A DNA stretch of 64,000 nt, from positions 1-64,000 of the forward strand of contig JAJDVI010000094.1 in the NCBI GenBank assembly GCA_022826195.1, read 5' to 3'. The notes below the pieces were generated by a model. That model did not search any database. It saw nothing but the letters and a program-made list of their open reading frames with translations, and was not told the DNA's origin. The DNA is from Acidobacteriota bacterium. GTDB taxonomy: Bacteria > Acidobacteriota > Vicinamibacteria > Marinacidobacterales > Marinacidobacteraceae. Shown here piece by piece: positions 50,946-60,262 of the stretch; position 1 is the first letter of the stretch; each line of letters starts with the position of its first letter. Position numbers and translations under genes: made by a program.

Positions 50946-52201
50946 CGATCCGGATAGAGGAGGTGAGGGCTTCGTTCGTCGAGGAACCCCGCGACCGCGG
51001 CAGCTTCGGACGCCATCAGGTCGTCCACCGGGATTCCGGCATCGATCCCCAGGCGCACGCGGTCGGTCCCGAGCAACAGATCCAGCCAGTAGCGCCCCTC
51101 GCTCACCCGCCAGCCGAAATCGCCGGGATGCGCGCGGCGGACCGCCTCGATCGCCATGAGGCCGGTGCGTACCGGCCGGAAGGCCGACAGGTCGGTGACT
51201 TCGACCCGCAGTCCGTTGCTCGCCTCATCGGCGAAGCGCGGATTCGGCGCCGCCGGCGCCGGCCGGGGGGTGAAACGCGCCTCGGTGAATCGAACTCCGG
51301 GAAGCGCCGCGCCTCCTCCGAGTTCCCGGATCCACGCGGCGGCGTCCACCCAGGGCGCCCCCACCACCTCGAACGGGGTCTCGGTCCCGCGGCCCTCGGA
51401 GAGCATCACGCCCTCGAACAGGCCGAACCCCGGATACGCCAGGGCGCTTTCGAGAGTCGGGATGTTGGGGGACGGCGGCCGCCAGGGCAGCCCCGCCTCC
51501 TCCCAGCGGGTGCCGCGGGTGAGCCCCTTCACCGGCACCACCCGGACCGCCGCCCCCTCGCGCGCCGCGAACAGCCGCGCCAGTTCGCCGACCGTCATCC
51601 CGTGAAGGAGGGGGAGCCGGTCCGTGCCCACGAAGGAGCGGAACTCGGGATCGAGCATCGGGCCCTCGACCCGGTCGCCGCCGTTCGGGTTGGGCCGGTC
51701 GAGCACCCAGAACTCGATCCCGGCCCGGTTCGCGGCGACGAGCGCGTTCCGCAGCGTGGAGATGTAGGTGTAGTAGCGGACCCCGATGTCCTGGATGTCG
51801 AAGACGAGCGCGTCCAGGCCGGCGAGCGCGGTCCCGTCCGGACTGCGCCGCTCCCCGTAGAGGCTGACCACCGGCAGGCCGGTCTCCGGATCGCGGCCCG
51901 AGGCGACCTCCTCGCCGGCGGCGGCCGACCCCGTGACTCCGTGCTCCGGACCGAAGAGCAATGCCACCTCCACCCCGGCCTCGATCAGGGCGGTGGCCGC
52001 CGCCTGTCCGCCGATGGTGCGGCCGGTGTGGTTGGTGACGAGCCCCACCCGCTTCCCGAGGAGATCCCCCGGACCCTCGGCGACGAGCCGGTCGAGGCCG
52101 GGCAGGATTGCCGGCGGGAGCGGGTCGTCCCCCGCCGGACCGCAGGACGAGAGCACCGCGCACCCCAGCAGGAACACCCGGGCGCGGGGGGCGCCGCTCA
52201 A
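50942..52201 (-). CDS. namZ: Exo-beta-N-acetylmuramidase NamZ-like lipoprotein (DUF1343)
   Basis: 419 residues from an apparent TTG. A lipoprotein signal ends VLSSC. Conserved stretches of the family are VGLVTNHTGRTIGG, LLFGPEHGVTGSA, LVFDIQDIGVRYYTYISTL, FWVLDRPNPNGG, GMTVGELARLF and MLSEGRGTETPFEVVGAPW. NamZ releases N-acetylmuramic acid from peptidoglycan fragments. A NagZ-type enzyme, its known functional partner, is encoded at 57343-60246. It follows ilvE by 13 bases. Confidence 0.9.
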   Translation of the reverse strand: MSGAPRARVFLLGCAVLSSCGPAGDDPLPPAILPGLDRLVAEGPGDLLGKRVGLVTNHTGRTIGGQAAATALIEAGVEVALLFGPEHGVTGSAAAGEEVASGRDPETGLPVVSLYGERRSPDGTALAGLDALVFDIQDIGVRYYTYISTLRNALVAANRAGIEFWVLDRPNPNGGDRVEGPMLDPEFRSFVGTDRLPLLHGMTVGELARLFAAREGAAVRVVPVKGLTRGTRWEEAGLPWRPPSPNIPTLESALAYPGFGLFEGVMLSEGRGTETPFEVVGAPWVDAAAWIRELGGGAALPGVRFTEARFTPRPAPAAPNPRFADEASNGLRVEVTDLSAFRPVRTGLMAIEAVRRAHPGDFGWRVSEGRYWLDLLLGTDRVRLGIDAGIPVDDLMASEAAAVAGFLDERSPHLLYPDR

Positions 52202-52214
52202 TCCGCTCGTACGC

Positions 52215-53297
52215 TCAGAGGAGCCGGTCGACCCAGCCGTACGGGTCGGGACTCCGCCCCAGACGGATGCCGGTCAGCCGCTCGCGCAGCTCGTCCTGGA
52301 CCGGGGTGTCTTCCGGCAGCCGGACTTCGACGCCGTCCCCGGTGAGCCGCGCCACCGGGGTCACCACCGCGGCGGTGCCCACCCCGAAACACTCGCGAAG
52401 GCTGCCGTCCGCCGACGCTTCGGCGACTTCCTCGATGGAGACGGGCCGTTCGTCCACCCCGGTCCCCATCTGGTCGCGCAGCAGGCGGATCGCACTGTCG
52501 CGGGTCACGCCCGGCAGGATCGTCCCTCCGAGGGGCGGCGTCACGACCCGGTCGCCGATGACGAACATCATGTTCATCGTGCCGCACTCCTCGATGAACC
52601 GGTGCTCCTTCGAGTCGAGCCACAGGACGTTGTCGCAGCCGTGTTCGCGGGCTTCCTTCATCCCGTAGTAGCTGGCCGAGTAGTTCCCCGCCGCCTTCGC
52701 CTCTCCGATGCCCCCTTCGGCGGCCCGGATCCACTGCCGGGTCACGTAGAGGCTCACCGAGCCCTCGTAGTAGGCCCCGACCGGGGCGGTCATGACGTGG
52801 AAGCGGTACTCCCGCGAGGGGCTCACGCCGATGTAGGGATCGGCGGCGAAGAGGAAGGGACGGATGTAGAGGGAGCCGAACCGGTTGGGCGGGATCCAGT
52901 CCCGGTCCAGCCGCACGAGCTCCCGGATTCCTCCCAGGAAGATCTCCTCCGGAATCTCGGCCATCACCATCCGTCGCGCCGACCGGTTCATCCGCCGCCA
53001 GTTCGCCTCGGGCCGGAAGAGCACCGGGACGCCGTCGTCGGTGAGGTGGGCCTTCATGCCCTCGAAGATCGCCTGGGCGTAGTGCAGGACCGCGGTCGCC
53101 GGGTGCAGCGCGAGGTCGCCGAACGGGACGATCCGGGGGTCCTCCCAGACCCCGTCGCAACAGCGCGCGGACAGCATGTGGTCACTGTAGACCCGGCCGA
53201 AGGCGACGTTCGCGAGATCCACCTCCGGCAGCCGGGACTCCCGGGCCCGCTCGATCGAGATGGGGGTCGCGGAGGCGGAAACGGACGGCGGACTCAT
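52215..53297 (-). CDS. ilvE: Branched-chain amino acid aminotransferase
   Basis: 360 residues, the length of the class IV long-form (BCAT2-like) enzymes. HYAQAIFEGMKAHLTDDG, LYIRPFLFAADPYIGVSP, GEAKAAGNYSASYYGMKEA (with the PLP Lys) and FIEECGTMNMMFVIGDRVVTPPL with GTILPGVTRDS are family motifs. It catalyses the last step in leucine, isoleucine and valine synthesis, and the leu genes lie a few kilobases downstream on the same strand. Confidence 0.94.
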   Translation of the reverse strand: MSPPSVSASATPISIERARESRLPEVDLANVAFGRVYSDHMLSARCCDGVWEDPRIVPFGDLALHPATAVLHYAQAIFEGMKAHLTDDGVPVLFRPEANWRRMNRSARRMVMAEIPEEIFLGGIRELVRLDRDWIPPNRFGSLYIRPFLFAADPYIGVSPSREYRFHVMTAPVGAYYEGSVSLYVTRQWIRAAEGGIGEAKAAGNYSASYYGMKEAREHGCDNVLWLDSKEHRFIEECGTMNMMFVIGDRVVTPPLGGTILPGVTRDSAIRLLRDQMGTGVDERPVSIEEVAEASADGSLRECFGVGTAAVVTPVARLTGDGVEVRLPEDTPVQDELRERLTGIRLGRSPDPYGWVDRLL

Positions 53298-53329
53298 CGG
53301 CGCCGCATCCTAGCAGCCCGCGCGGAGAC

Positions 53330-54673
53330 TCAGACGGGGCTTCCGGCTCCGTCCGTCCGGCGCCGCCGCACCACGACGATCGCCCACGCGGCCACCCCGG
53401 CGAGGGCCAGGGGCCACAAGAACCACGACCAGGACGGCGGCGGCCCCCCCGAGATCGCCCAGGCCCGCGAGAGCTCGGAGAAGCGGGACTCGAGCAGGTG
53501 CCACGCGGCGTGGCCCCCGACCACCGAGAGCAGCGCGCTCACCGCGAACCGGGACCGGTCGCTGCCCGAGAAGAGGTGCAGGATCGGGATGGCGGCGAGC
53601 ACCACCGCGGCCTGTCCGGCCTCCACGCCGAGGTTGAAGGAGAAGAGCGCGAGCGGCAGATGGTCCCCGGCGAATGCCAGCGATTCGCCGAGGGCGAACG
53701 CGAAACCGAAGCCGTGGAACAGCCCGAAGACGAACGCCAGCACCGCGCGGCGGACGACGCTCGCCGAGATGAGGTTCTCGATGGCGGTGTAGAGGATCGA
53801 GAGCGCCACCACCCCCTCGACGAGGGGAACGAACCACAGCGCCTCGGGCGCGTGGCCGAGCGCCGCGCTCACCAGGGTCACGGAGTGGGCCACCGTGAAC
53901 CCCGTCACCATGATCAGCAGGTGCTTGATCCGGGAGAGCTGTCCGAAGGGAGCGATGAGACAGATCAGGAACAGCAGATGGTCCCAGCCGGTGAGGATGT
54001 GCTCGACGCCTGAACGCCCGAAGGCGAAGAACGCCTGGAAGGGCGACGGGTCGAGCGCCACCCTGCCCTCCCGGATGCTGATGTGGTAGAGGTTGCTCTT
54101 CCACTCCTCTTCGCCCGCTTCCCGGCGCTCGTAGAGCACGTCGAGCGCCGCCCGGTCGCCGAAGCCGGGCGCCACGTTGCACTCGATCTCGACGCTTCCT
54201 TCGGCGGGCGCCGGATAGGTCAGATAGAAGTCCAGGAAGCCCTGGTTCCAGAAGACCTGGGTGTCGGCCGGCAGCGGATCGGAGAGCGCCGTTTCGCGCG
54301 CCGCCTCGAAGTCGGTGAACGTGCGGTCCCAGGGCAACGCGACCCGGTACGCCCGCAGCGTGGGCGGCAGCAGGCTGCCGTCCGGGTGGAAAAGGGGGGC
54401 CTCCGAAGCGAAGAGTTCCCCCGCCCGGCGCAGCACCGGATCCGCGCGCTCGAAATCGAGATAGCCGGCGCCCCACTTGGGGACGTTCAGCGAGAGCAGC
54501 AGCAGCAGCGGAACCCGCGCGACGAGATGCAGTTCGCCATCCGTCTCGCGCACGAAGACCGGGATCCGGATCTCGTCGGGGATGTCGTGCGACGCCGCCG
54601 GCCGCGGCGCCACGGTCACGGCGAGGAGGGAGAGGGCCAGCAGGACCGCCACGCCCGGGGTCCGCTTCGCCAT
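53330..54673 (-). CDS. HupE/UreJ-like membrane protein
   Basis: The ATG at 54673 gives 447 residues with a signal peptide (AVLLALSLLAVTVAPRPAASH). An extracytoplasmic beta domain of about 190 residues precedes a six-helix HupE/UreJ-2 domain: GVEHILTGWDHLLFLICLIA, TGFTVAHSVTLVSAALG, EGVVALSILYTAIENL and FVFGLFHGFGFAFALGE, with His/Asp/Glu residues that bind nickel or cobalt in characterised relatives. The metal role here is inferred; no hydrogenase or urease gene is in the window. Confidence 0.8.
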   Translation of the reverse strand: MAKRTPGVAVLLALSLLAVTVAPRPAASHDIPDEIRIPVFVRETDGELHLVARVPLLLLLSLNVPKWGAGYLDFERADPVLRRAGELFASEAPLFHPDGSLLPPTLRAYRVALPWDRTFTDFEAARETALSDPLPADTQVFWNQGFLDFYLTYPAPAEGSVEIECNVAPGFGDRAALDVLYERREAGEEEWKSNLYHISIREGRVALDPSPFQAFFAFGRSGVEHILTGWDHLLFLICLIAPFGQLSRIKHLLIMVTGFTVAHSVTLVSAALGHAPEALWFVPLVEGVVALSILYTAIENLISASVVRRAVLAFVFGLFHGFGFAFALGESLAFAGDHLPLALFSFNLGVEAGQAAVVLAAIPILHLFSGSDRSRFAVSALLSVVGGHAAWHLLESRFSELSRAWAISGGPPPSWSWFLWPLALAGVAAWAIVVVRRRRTDGAGSPV

Positions 54674-54792
54674 GGTCCGATCAGCCCTTGCCCTCACGCC
54701 GGGCGGGGCCGGAACGCCGCGCCGCAGACGGCGCCGGCCCCACGGACCCCGGACCGGATCGAGCGGTCAGTGATTGGTGTTCCCAGCCCGGA

Positions 54793-55953
54793 TCAGTGGA
54801 CGTGGCCCTCGTGGCTCACCACGAACTTCTGCGCCCGGCGTCCCTGGTTCACCTCCGCCGTGTAGAAGTTGCCGTCCGAGTCCACCACGAGGTTGTGGAC
54901 CCAGTGGAACTGACCCGCGTTGCGTCCGCGGCGGCCGAAGAAGGTCTCGATCTCCAGCGAGGCCCGGTGGATGATGTGGATCCGCTGGTTCTGGCCGTCG
55001 GCGTTGTAGAGGTCCACCTGACCCTCGTCCGGCGAGAGTTCGAGGTCCCAGGTCGAGCCGTTGCCGAGGCTGTTCCCCTCCACGATCATCTCGTCCACGT
55101 AGGTGCCGTCCTTCTGGAACACCTGGATCCGGTTGTTGACGCGGTCGGCGACGTACACCATGCCGTCCCGCGCGATCCGCACCGCGTGGACGGGCGTCCG
55201 GAACTGCTGGATGGGTTCCGAGCCGGGAACGAACGGACCCGTGTCCTCGTCGGAGGGCTCGTTTCCGTAGGCGCCCCAGTGGCGCAGGTACTCGCCGGTC
55301 TCGGCGTTGAAGACGATGATCCGCTTGTTCAGGTACCCGTCGGCGATGTAGAGCTCGTTGGTCTCGGGATCCACCTCCATGTCCGCGGGGCGGCCGAGGA
55401 ACTCCGTGCTGTTGCTTCCCTCGGTGCGGCCCGCCTGTCCGATCTGCATCACGAACGTGCCGTCGCCGGCGAACTTGAGGACCTGGTGGTCGTCGGGGCC
55501 GTTGCCGGCGAGCCAGACGTAGCCCATATGGTCCACGAAGATGCCGTGCTCGCTGTCGGGCCATTCATAGCCCTCACCCGGATAACCGGTCTGGTCTCCC
55601 CAGCTGTCGAGCAGGTTTCCCTCGGCATCGAACTTGAGCACCGGGGGAGCCGGGATGCAGCACGCGGAGAGCGGCGGATCCTGCACCAGTCCGGCTTCAT
55701 CCGCGTTCAGGCTGCGGGGACGCTGGACCAGCCAGATGTGGTCGTTCATGTCCACCGCGATCCCGGAGACCTCGCCCATCAGCCAGTCCTCGGGAAGCAT
55801 GGGCCAGTGGGGATCCACCTCGGGCGCCTCGGCGTGCTCGAGGTGCGGGTCGGCAAGCGGCGCGCCGCTGGTCCGTTCGCCCGGGGCCTGACAGCCGACG
55901 GCGAACGCCATCCCCAGAACCATCAGCAACAGGGTCAGATTCTTGGTCTTCAT
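54793..55953 (-). CDS. NHL-repeat beta-propeller lipoprotein, copy 1
   Basis: The ATG at 55953 with GGGAG before it gives 386 residues; the frame is open further upstream through the spacer and into the paralogue but only by chance. A lipoprotein signal ends AFAVGC. NHL-type blades follow: GEVSGIAVDMNDHIWLVQRP, HGIFVDHMGYVWLAGNG, ADMEVDPETNELYIADGYLN, VYVADRVNNRIQVFQKDGTY and HNLVVDSDGNFYTAEVN, forming a six-bladed propeller. It is strongly similar to the next gene, clearly a tandem duplicate. A possible ligand-binding or lyase role is not shown. Confidence 0.85.
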   Translation of the reverse strand: MKTKNLTLLLMVLGMAFAVGCQAPGERTSGAPLADPHLEHAEAPEVDPHWPMLPEDWLMGEVSGIAVDMNDHIWLVQRPRSLNADEAGLVQDPPLSACCIPAPPVLKFDAEGNLLDSWGDQTGYPGEGYEWPDSEHGIFVDHMGYVWLAGNGPDDHQVLKFAGDGTFVMQIGQAGRTEGSNSTEFLGRPADMEVDPETNELYIADGYLNKRIIVFNAETGEYLRHWGAYGNEPSDEDTGPFVPGSEPIQQFRTPVHAVRIARDGMVYVADRVNNRIQVFQKDGTYVDEMIVEGNSLGNGSTWDLELSPDEGQVDLYNADGQNQRIHIIHRASLEIETFFGRRGRNAGQFHWVHNLVVDSDGNFYTAEVNQGRRAQKFVVSHEGHVH

Positions 55954-56022
55954 TGCTTTCTCCCGGAGCCGCGGCCCCGACGGGTATCGGTTTCCGGCGC
56001 CGCTACGGCGCCCAACCGACTG

Positions 56023-56050
56023 AGTGTACGGGAACCCCCGCCCGCGGCAA
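56023..56050 (-). promoter_or_regulatory. Putative promoter of NHL lipoprotein copy 1
   Basis: TTGCCG and TACACT, spaced 16 bases, lie about 70 bases before the ATG. The sequence around the -10, TTCCCGTACACTCAGTCG, is nearly repeated upstream of the paralogous gene, so the duplication included the promoter. Confidence 0.45.
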
Positions 56051-56105
56051 AACCGCGCGCGACCGCACGCTCCCGGAGCCGCTCCGGCGCGGTTGTCGCG
56101 AGCGG

Positions 56106-57251
56106 CTAACGGCTGACCACGAACTTCTGCGCCCGGCGGCCGGTGTTCACCTCGGCCGTGTAGAAGTTGCCCATGGAGTCCACCACGACGTTGTGGACCC
56201 AGTGGAACTGTCCGGAATACCGCCCGCGGCGTCCGAAGTAGCTCTCCACCTCCAGCGCCGCCCGATCGATGACGTGGATCCGCTGGTTGGTGCCGTCCGC
56301 GTTGTAGAGGTCGGACTGCCCGTCGTCCGGCGACAGCTCGAGGTCCCAGGTGGATCCGGCCCCCAGGGTATTGCCCTCCACGATCATCTCGTCCACGTAG
56401 GTCCCGTCCTTTTCGAACACCTGGATCCGGTTGTTCACCCGGTCGGCCACGTACACCATGCCGTCGCTCGCGATGCGGACCGCGTGCACCGGATTGCGGA
56501 ACTGCCGGATCGGTTCCATCCCGGGCTCGAAGGCGCCCGTGTCCTCGTCCGAGGGTTCGTTGCCGTAGGCGCCCCAGTGGCGGCGGTACTCGCCGGTCTC
56601 GGCGTCGAACACGATGATCCGCTTGTTCAGGTACCCGTCGGCGATGTAGAGCTCGTTGGTCTCGGGGTCCACTTCCATGTCCGCGGGCTGTCCGAGGAAC
56701 TCGGTGCTGTTGCTGCCCTCGGTGCGGCCCGCCTGTCCGATCTGCATCACGAAGGTGCCGTCGCCGCTGAACTTCAGCACCTGATGGTCGTCCGGGCCGT
56801 TGCCCGCGAGCCACACGTAGCCCAGGTGGTCCACGAAGATGCCGTGCTCGGTGGCGGGCCACTCGTAGCCCTCGCCCTGGTAGCCGTTCGCGTCTCCCCA
56901 ACTGTCGAGCAGGTTCCCGCCGGTGTCGAACTTGAGCACCGGCGGCGCCGCGTTGCAACACGCGGAGACCGGCGGGTCCTGCGCGAGTCCGGTCTCGTCG
57001 GCGTTCAGGCTGCGGGGGCGGTGGACGAGCCAGATGTTGTCGTCGAGGTCCACCGCGATCCCGCCGACCTCTCCGATCAGCCAGTCATCGGGAAGCCGCG
57101 GCCAGGTCGGGTCCGCTACCGGCGTCGCGGCGCGCGCGTCCCCCGCACCGGAGGCCGCCGGCGACCCGCCCGTCGTCTCTCCCGGCGGCCCGCAGCCGAC
57201 GGCGACCGCCAGCCCGAGAAGCATCAGCCGGATTGTCAACGTCTTCACCAT
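56106..57251 (-). CDS. NHL-repeat beta-propeller lipoprotein, copy 2
   Basis: 381 residues, ATG preceded by GGGGAGGGAG. The lipoprotein signal ends AVAVGC. The blades are the same as in copy 1 over the whole length (for example GDGTFVMQIGQAGRTEGS, STEFLGQPADMEVDPETN). The two differ mainly in the linker after the lipid anchor, which is Ala/Gly-rich here. Cys-Cys in VSACCNAAPP is shared as SACCIPAPP. The function is unknown; a secreted or surface-attached propeller. Confidence 0.85.
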   Translation of the reverse strand: MVKTLTIRLMLLGLAVAVGCGPPGETTGGSPAASGAGDARAATPVADPTWPRLPDDWLIGEVGGIAVDLDDNIWLVHRPRSLNADETGLAQDPPVSACCNAAPPVLKFDTGGNLLDSWGDANGYQGEGYEWPATEHGIFVDHLGYVWLAGNGPDDHQVLKFSGDGTFVMQIGQAGRTEGSNSTEFLGQPADMEVDPETNELYIADGYLNKRIIVFDAETGEYRRHWGAYGNEPSDEDTGAFEPGMEPIRQFRNPVHAVRIASDGMVYVADRVNNRIQVFEKDGTYVDEMIVEGNTLGAGSTWDLELSPDDGQSDLYNADGTNQRIHVIDRAALEVESYFGRRGRYSGQFHWVHNVVVDSMGNFYTAEVNTGRRAQKFVVSR

Positions 57252-57314
57252 GTCTCCCTCCCCGGAGCCGTCCCCGCCGGATTCGAGCGGCCGGAGCGGC
57301 CCGCGTTGCCGTAT

Positions 57315-57333
57315 CGAGTGAGTGTATGGGAAC
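57315..57333 (-). promoter_or_regulatory. Conserved promoter-like sequence of NHL lipoprotein copy 2
   Basis: On the minus strand TTCCCATACACTCACTCG contains the TACACT -10-like hexamer also found upstream of copy 1 at 56018-56035. No good -35 is seen here. It lies about 65 bases before the ATG, at the same relative place as in copy 1. Confidence 0.4.
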
Positions 57334-57342
57334 GGCCGGCAG

Positions 57343-60246
57343 TCAGCGACCGTCGCCCAGCGCCTCGATCACCGCGTCGTGAAACGCCGGCCGGAGCCGG
57401 AAGATTCCCGCGTTTTCCCGCGTCGGATAGACCCGGTTGGTGAGCAGGACCGCGAACAGTTCACGCTCCGGATCGACCCAGATCGAGGTGCCGGTGAACC
57501 CGGTGTGGCCGAAGGACGAGGTGGAGAAATGATCGCCCGCGGACGACGGCCCCCCGGACGACGTCCGGGACGGGGTGTCCCAGCCCAGCGCCCGGCTGCT
57601 CCCCGGGGCGAGCCCCGCGCGTTTCGTGAACCGGGCGATCGTGCGGGCGCGGAGCAGGCGCTCGCCGTTCATGGATCCCCCGTTCAGGAGCATCTGCAGG
57701 AAGACCCCCAGATCGCCGGTCGTGCTGAAAAGACCCGCGTGCGCCGCCACCTCGCCCAGGACGACGGTGTTCTCGTCGTGCACCTGTCCCCGGACGATGC
57801 GGCCGCGCCACGGGTTGTCCTCGGTCGGCGCGATGCGGTCGAGCCACTCCGCCGGGGGCCGGTAGCGCGTCGTGGTCATGCCCAGCGGATCGAAGATGCG
57901 CTCCCGGGCGAGAACGTCGAGCCGCTTGCCGGAGACCCGCTCGATAATCTCGCCGAGGAGCAGGATGCCGTTGTCCGAATACACGGTATCCGTCCGGGGT
58001 TCGTAGTCGGAGGCCGCCCCCATGATCCGGTCGAAGACCCTCCGGCGCGCGTCATCGAGCGGCAGGCCCCGCGCCTCGGGGTCGAACTCGAGGTAGAACT
58101 GGATCCACGCCGGAAGCCCGGAGGAGTGGGCAAGCAGGTCGGTGACGGTGACTCCCTCCCTCCGGAGGCGCTCCTCCCCGGAAGGCGCCTGGTCCAGGAA
58201 CTCCGGCAGGTACGCGCTCACCGGAAGCGAGATGTCGAGGGCGCCCTCTTCCACCAGCATCATCACCAGGGTGGTGGTGCCGACGACCTTGGTCAGGGAC
58301 GCGAGGTCGTAGATCGTCTCCGGGGTCACCGCGGGCGCGCCCTCGTCGTAGGTCAGCCGGCCGAAGCCCTCCTGGAGCAGCACCCTGCCCCGGTGCGCCA
58401 CGAGCGCGCTCGCTCCCGGCGTGACGCCGTTCGCGATCGCGTCCTCGATCACCGCGCGGATGTTCTCGACGCCTTCGGGACTCATGCCGACCTCCCCGGG
58501 TTCGACCGGGCGGAGCCGCTGGCGCTCCGCCGGCTGGGAGACGCCCGCTCCCGCGGGCTCCTCCTCGAGCGGAACCGGCAGGCGTCCTCCCAGGGCGCTC
58601 TCCCCGAAGAGCGCCGCCGCCGCCGCTTCCTGGTTCTGCCGGGCGCCGTCCCAGGCGAGCAGGATTCCCGCCTCCGGGGGCGCGTTGCGAACGCCGTGCG
58701 GGTTGCCGAAGGAGACGGCGAGCAACTTCTCCGCGAAGGGGGTGACCGCATTCAGCAACTCCTCGGGCATCTCGAGGCCGTTCTTCCGGAAATCGGCGAT
58801 CACCACTGCGTCGGCGCGCTCGGCCTCCCGGGCGAACCGCGCAATCGGCAGCGCGCCGTGGCGGGTCGTGGGAATCCTCGCCGCCAGCGCCCCGCGCCGC
58901 CGGAGCGCGCCGCGAAAGTAGCGGCGGTCCGGCTCGTAGGGCCCTTCCTGGTGGACCTCGACGAGGAGGAGGCGGGGGGTCAGGCCGGACCGTCCCGAAC
59001 GGCTCCCGGTGATCCGCGTGGACCAGGGAACGAGCCCCTCCGGGTCGCGCACCAGGGTCAGCCCGCGGCCGAAGAGCGGCGCCGCGAATTCGCGGGCCGC
59101 CGGATCGCCGAACGCCTCGGCGAGCGGCTCGGGGGGAGCGCGGTCGTCGAAAAGGCCGAGACGCGCCTTCGCCTCCAGCACCCGCAGGACCGCCTCGTCA
59201 AGACGCGCCTCCTCGAGCCGGCCCGCGCGCACCGCGCGGACGAGCGCTCCGTGCGCCACCACCGGGTCCCGGGGCACCAGGATCACGTCCACCCCGGCCC
59301 CGAGCGCGAGCGCCGCGACCTCGCCGTCGAAGCGGCCGGCGCGCGCGCCCTCCATCTCGAGGGCGTCACTCACCACGAGTCCGGCGAAACCCATCTCCGA
59401 ACGGAGCACGCCGTCGAGGATCTCCGGCGACAGAACGGCCGGCCGGTCATCCCGGCCATCGAGGGCCGGCACCGCCAGGTGCCCGGGCATGACCGCCGAG
59501 ACTCCCGCCTCCACGGCCGCCCGGAAGGGAGCGAGGTCCACCGCCTCCAGGTGCTCCCGGCCGGCGGGCACCAGGGCGAGCCCGTGATGGGAATCCGTTC
59601 CAGTGCCGCCATGCCCCGGGAAATGCTTGGCGGTGGACAGCGCCCCGCCGGCTTCGACGCCGCGCAGGAACGCGACCCCGAGTTCCGCGGCGAGGTCCGG
59701 GTCCGAGCCGAACGAACGCGTCCCGATCACCGCGCTCGAGGCGCTTTGCAGGACATCCAGAACCGGGGCCAGGACCAGGTGGACGCCCACCGCCCGCGCC
59801 TCCCGCGCCACGATCCGGCCCTGCCGTTCGAGCGCCGCGGGGTCGGGCGCCGCCGCGAGTTGCATGGCCGGGGGGAACCGGGTACCGCCCGCCGTGCGCA
59901 TGGGAGTTCCCCATTCGTAGTCGGCGCCCACCAGCACCGGAAGCGGCGCCGCGTCCTGGAGGGCCGCGGTGATCTCGCGGGTTCCCTCCGGGCTGCCCGC
60001 GAACACCACCACCCCGCCCAGCCGGCCGGCCGCGGCCATCTCGAGCAGCTCCCGGCGCCCGGGATCGGCGGCGTTCGTGAACTCCGCCGGCGCCCGCGGC
60101 ATCAGCACCTGCCCCACTTTCTCCTCGAGCGTCAGCCCCGCGAGGACCTGCCCCGCCGTCTCGCGGGGTTGCTCCCCGCTCCAGGCGGGCGCAGCCAGCA
60201 ACAGGAGCCAGGCCCAGCCATGCCGGGCCAGCGCGCCGCCGATCAT
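57343..60246 (-). CDS. NagZ-type beta-N-acetylglucosaminidase fused to a beta-lactamase-like serine hydrolase
   Basis: 967 residues with a signal peptide (WAWLLLLAAPAWSGE). Residues of about 30-370 are a glycoside hydrolase family 3 domain: STAKHFPGHGGTGTDSHHGL is the NagZ His/Asp loop and LVVSDALEMEGA holds the nucleophile Asp. A C-terminal GH3-like region follows. Residues of about 590-960 are a class C beta-lactamase/PBP-like domain with SxxK in LASLTKVVG, YSDN and HTG in FGHTGFTG. Such fusions act on peptidoglycan fragments outside the cytoplasm. NamZ, encoded 5 kb downstream, acts on the same material. Confidence 0.9.
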   Translation of the reverse strand: MIGGALARHGWAWLLLLAAPAWSGEQPRETAGQVLAGLTLEEKVGQVLMPRAPAEFTNAADPGRRELLEMAAAGRLGGVVVFAGSPEGTREITAALQDAAPLPVLVGADYEWGTPMRTAGGTRFPPAMQLAAAPDPAALERQGRIVAREARAVGVHLVLAPVLDVLQSASSAVIGTRSFGSDPDLAAELGVAFLRGVEAGGALSTAKHFPGHGGTGTDSHHGLALVPAGREHLEAVDLAPFRAAVEAGVSAVMPGHLAVPALDGRDDRPAVLSPEILDGVLRSEMGFAGLVVSDALEMEGARAGRFDGEVAALALGAGVDVILVPRDPVVAHGALVRAVRAGRLEEARLDEAVLRVLEAKARLGLFDDRAPPEPLAEAFGDPAAREFAAPLFGRGLTLVRDPEGLVPWSTRITGSRSGRSGLTPRLLLVEVHQEGPYEPDRRYFRGALRRRGALAARIPTTRHGALPIARFAREAERADAVVIADFRKNGLEMPEELLNAVTPFAEKLLAVSFGNPHGVRNAPPEAGILLAWDGARQNQEAAAAALFGESALGGRLPVPLEEEPAGAGVSQPAERQRLRPVEPGEVGMSPEGVENIRAVIEDAIANGVTPGASALVAHRGRVLLQEGFGRLTYDEGAPAVTPETIYDLASLTKVVGTTTLVMMLVEEGALDISLPVSAYLPEFLDQAPSGEERLRREGVTVTDLLAHSSGLPAWIQFYLEFDPEARGLPLDDARRRVFDRIMGAASDYEPRTDTVYSDNGILLLGEIIERVSGKRLDVLARERIFDPLGMTTTRYRPPAEWLDRIAPTEDNPWRGRIVRGQVHDENTVVLGEVAAHAGLFSTTGDLGVFLQMLLNGGSMNGERLLRARTIARFTKRAGLAPGSSRALGWDTPSRTSSGGPSSAGDHFSTSSFGHTGFTGTSIWVDPERELFAVLLTNRVYPTRENAGIFRLRPAFHDAVIEALGDGR

Positions 60247-60262
60247 GCGCCGTCGAATCCGT

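Noticed and set aside
54793-56961. A single 722-codon gene covering both NHL lipoproteins
   Set aside because: The upstream half is an out-of-frame, low-complexity reading of the paralogue; the real start is the ATG at 55953 with a lipoprotein signal.
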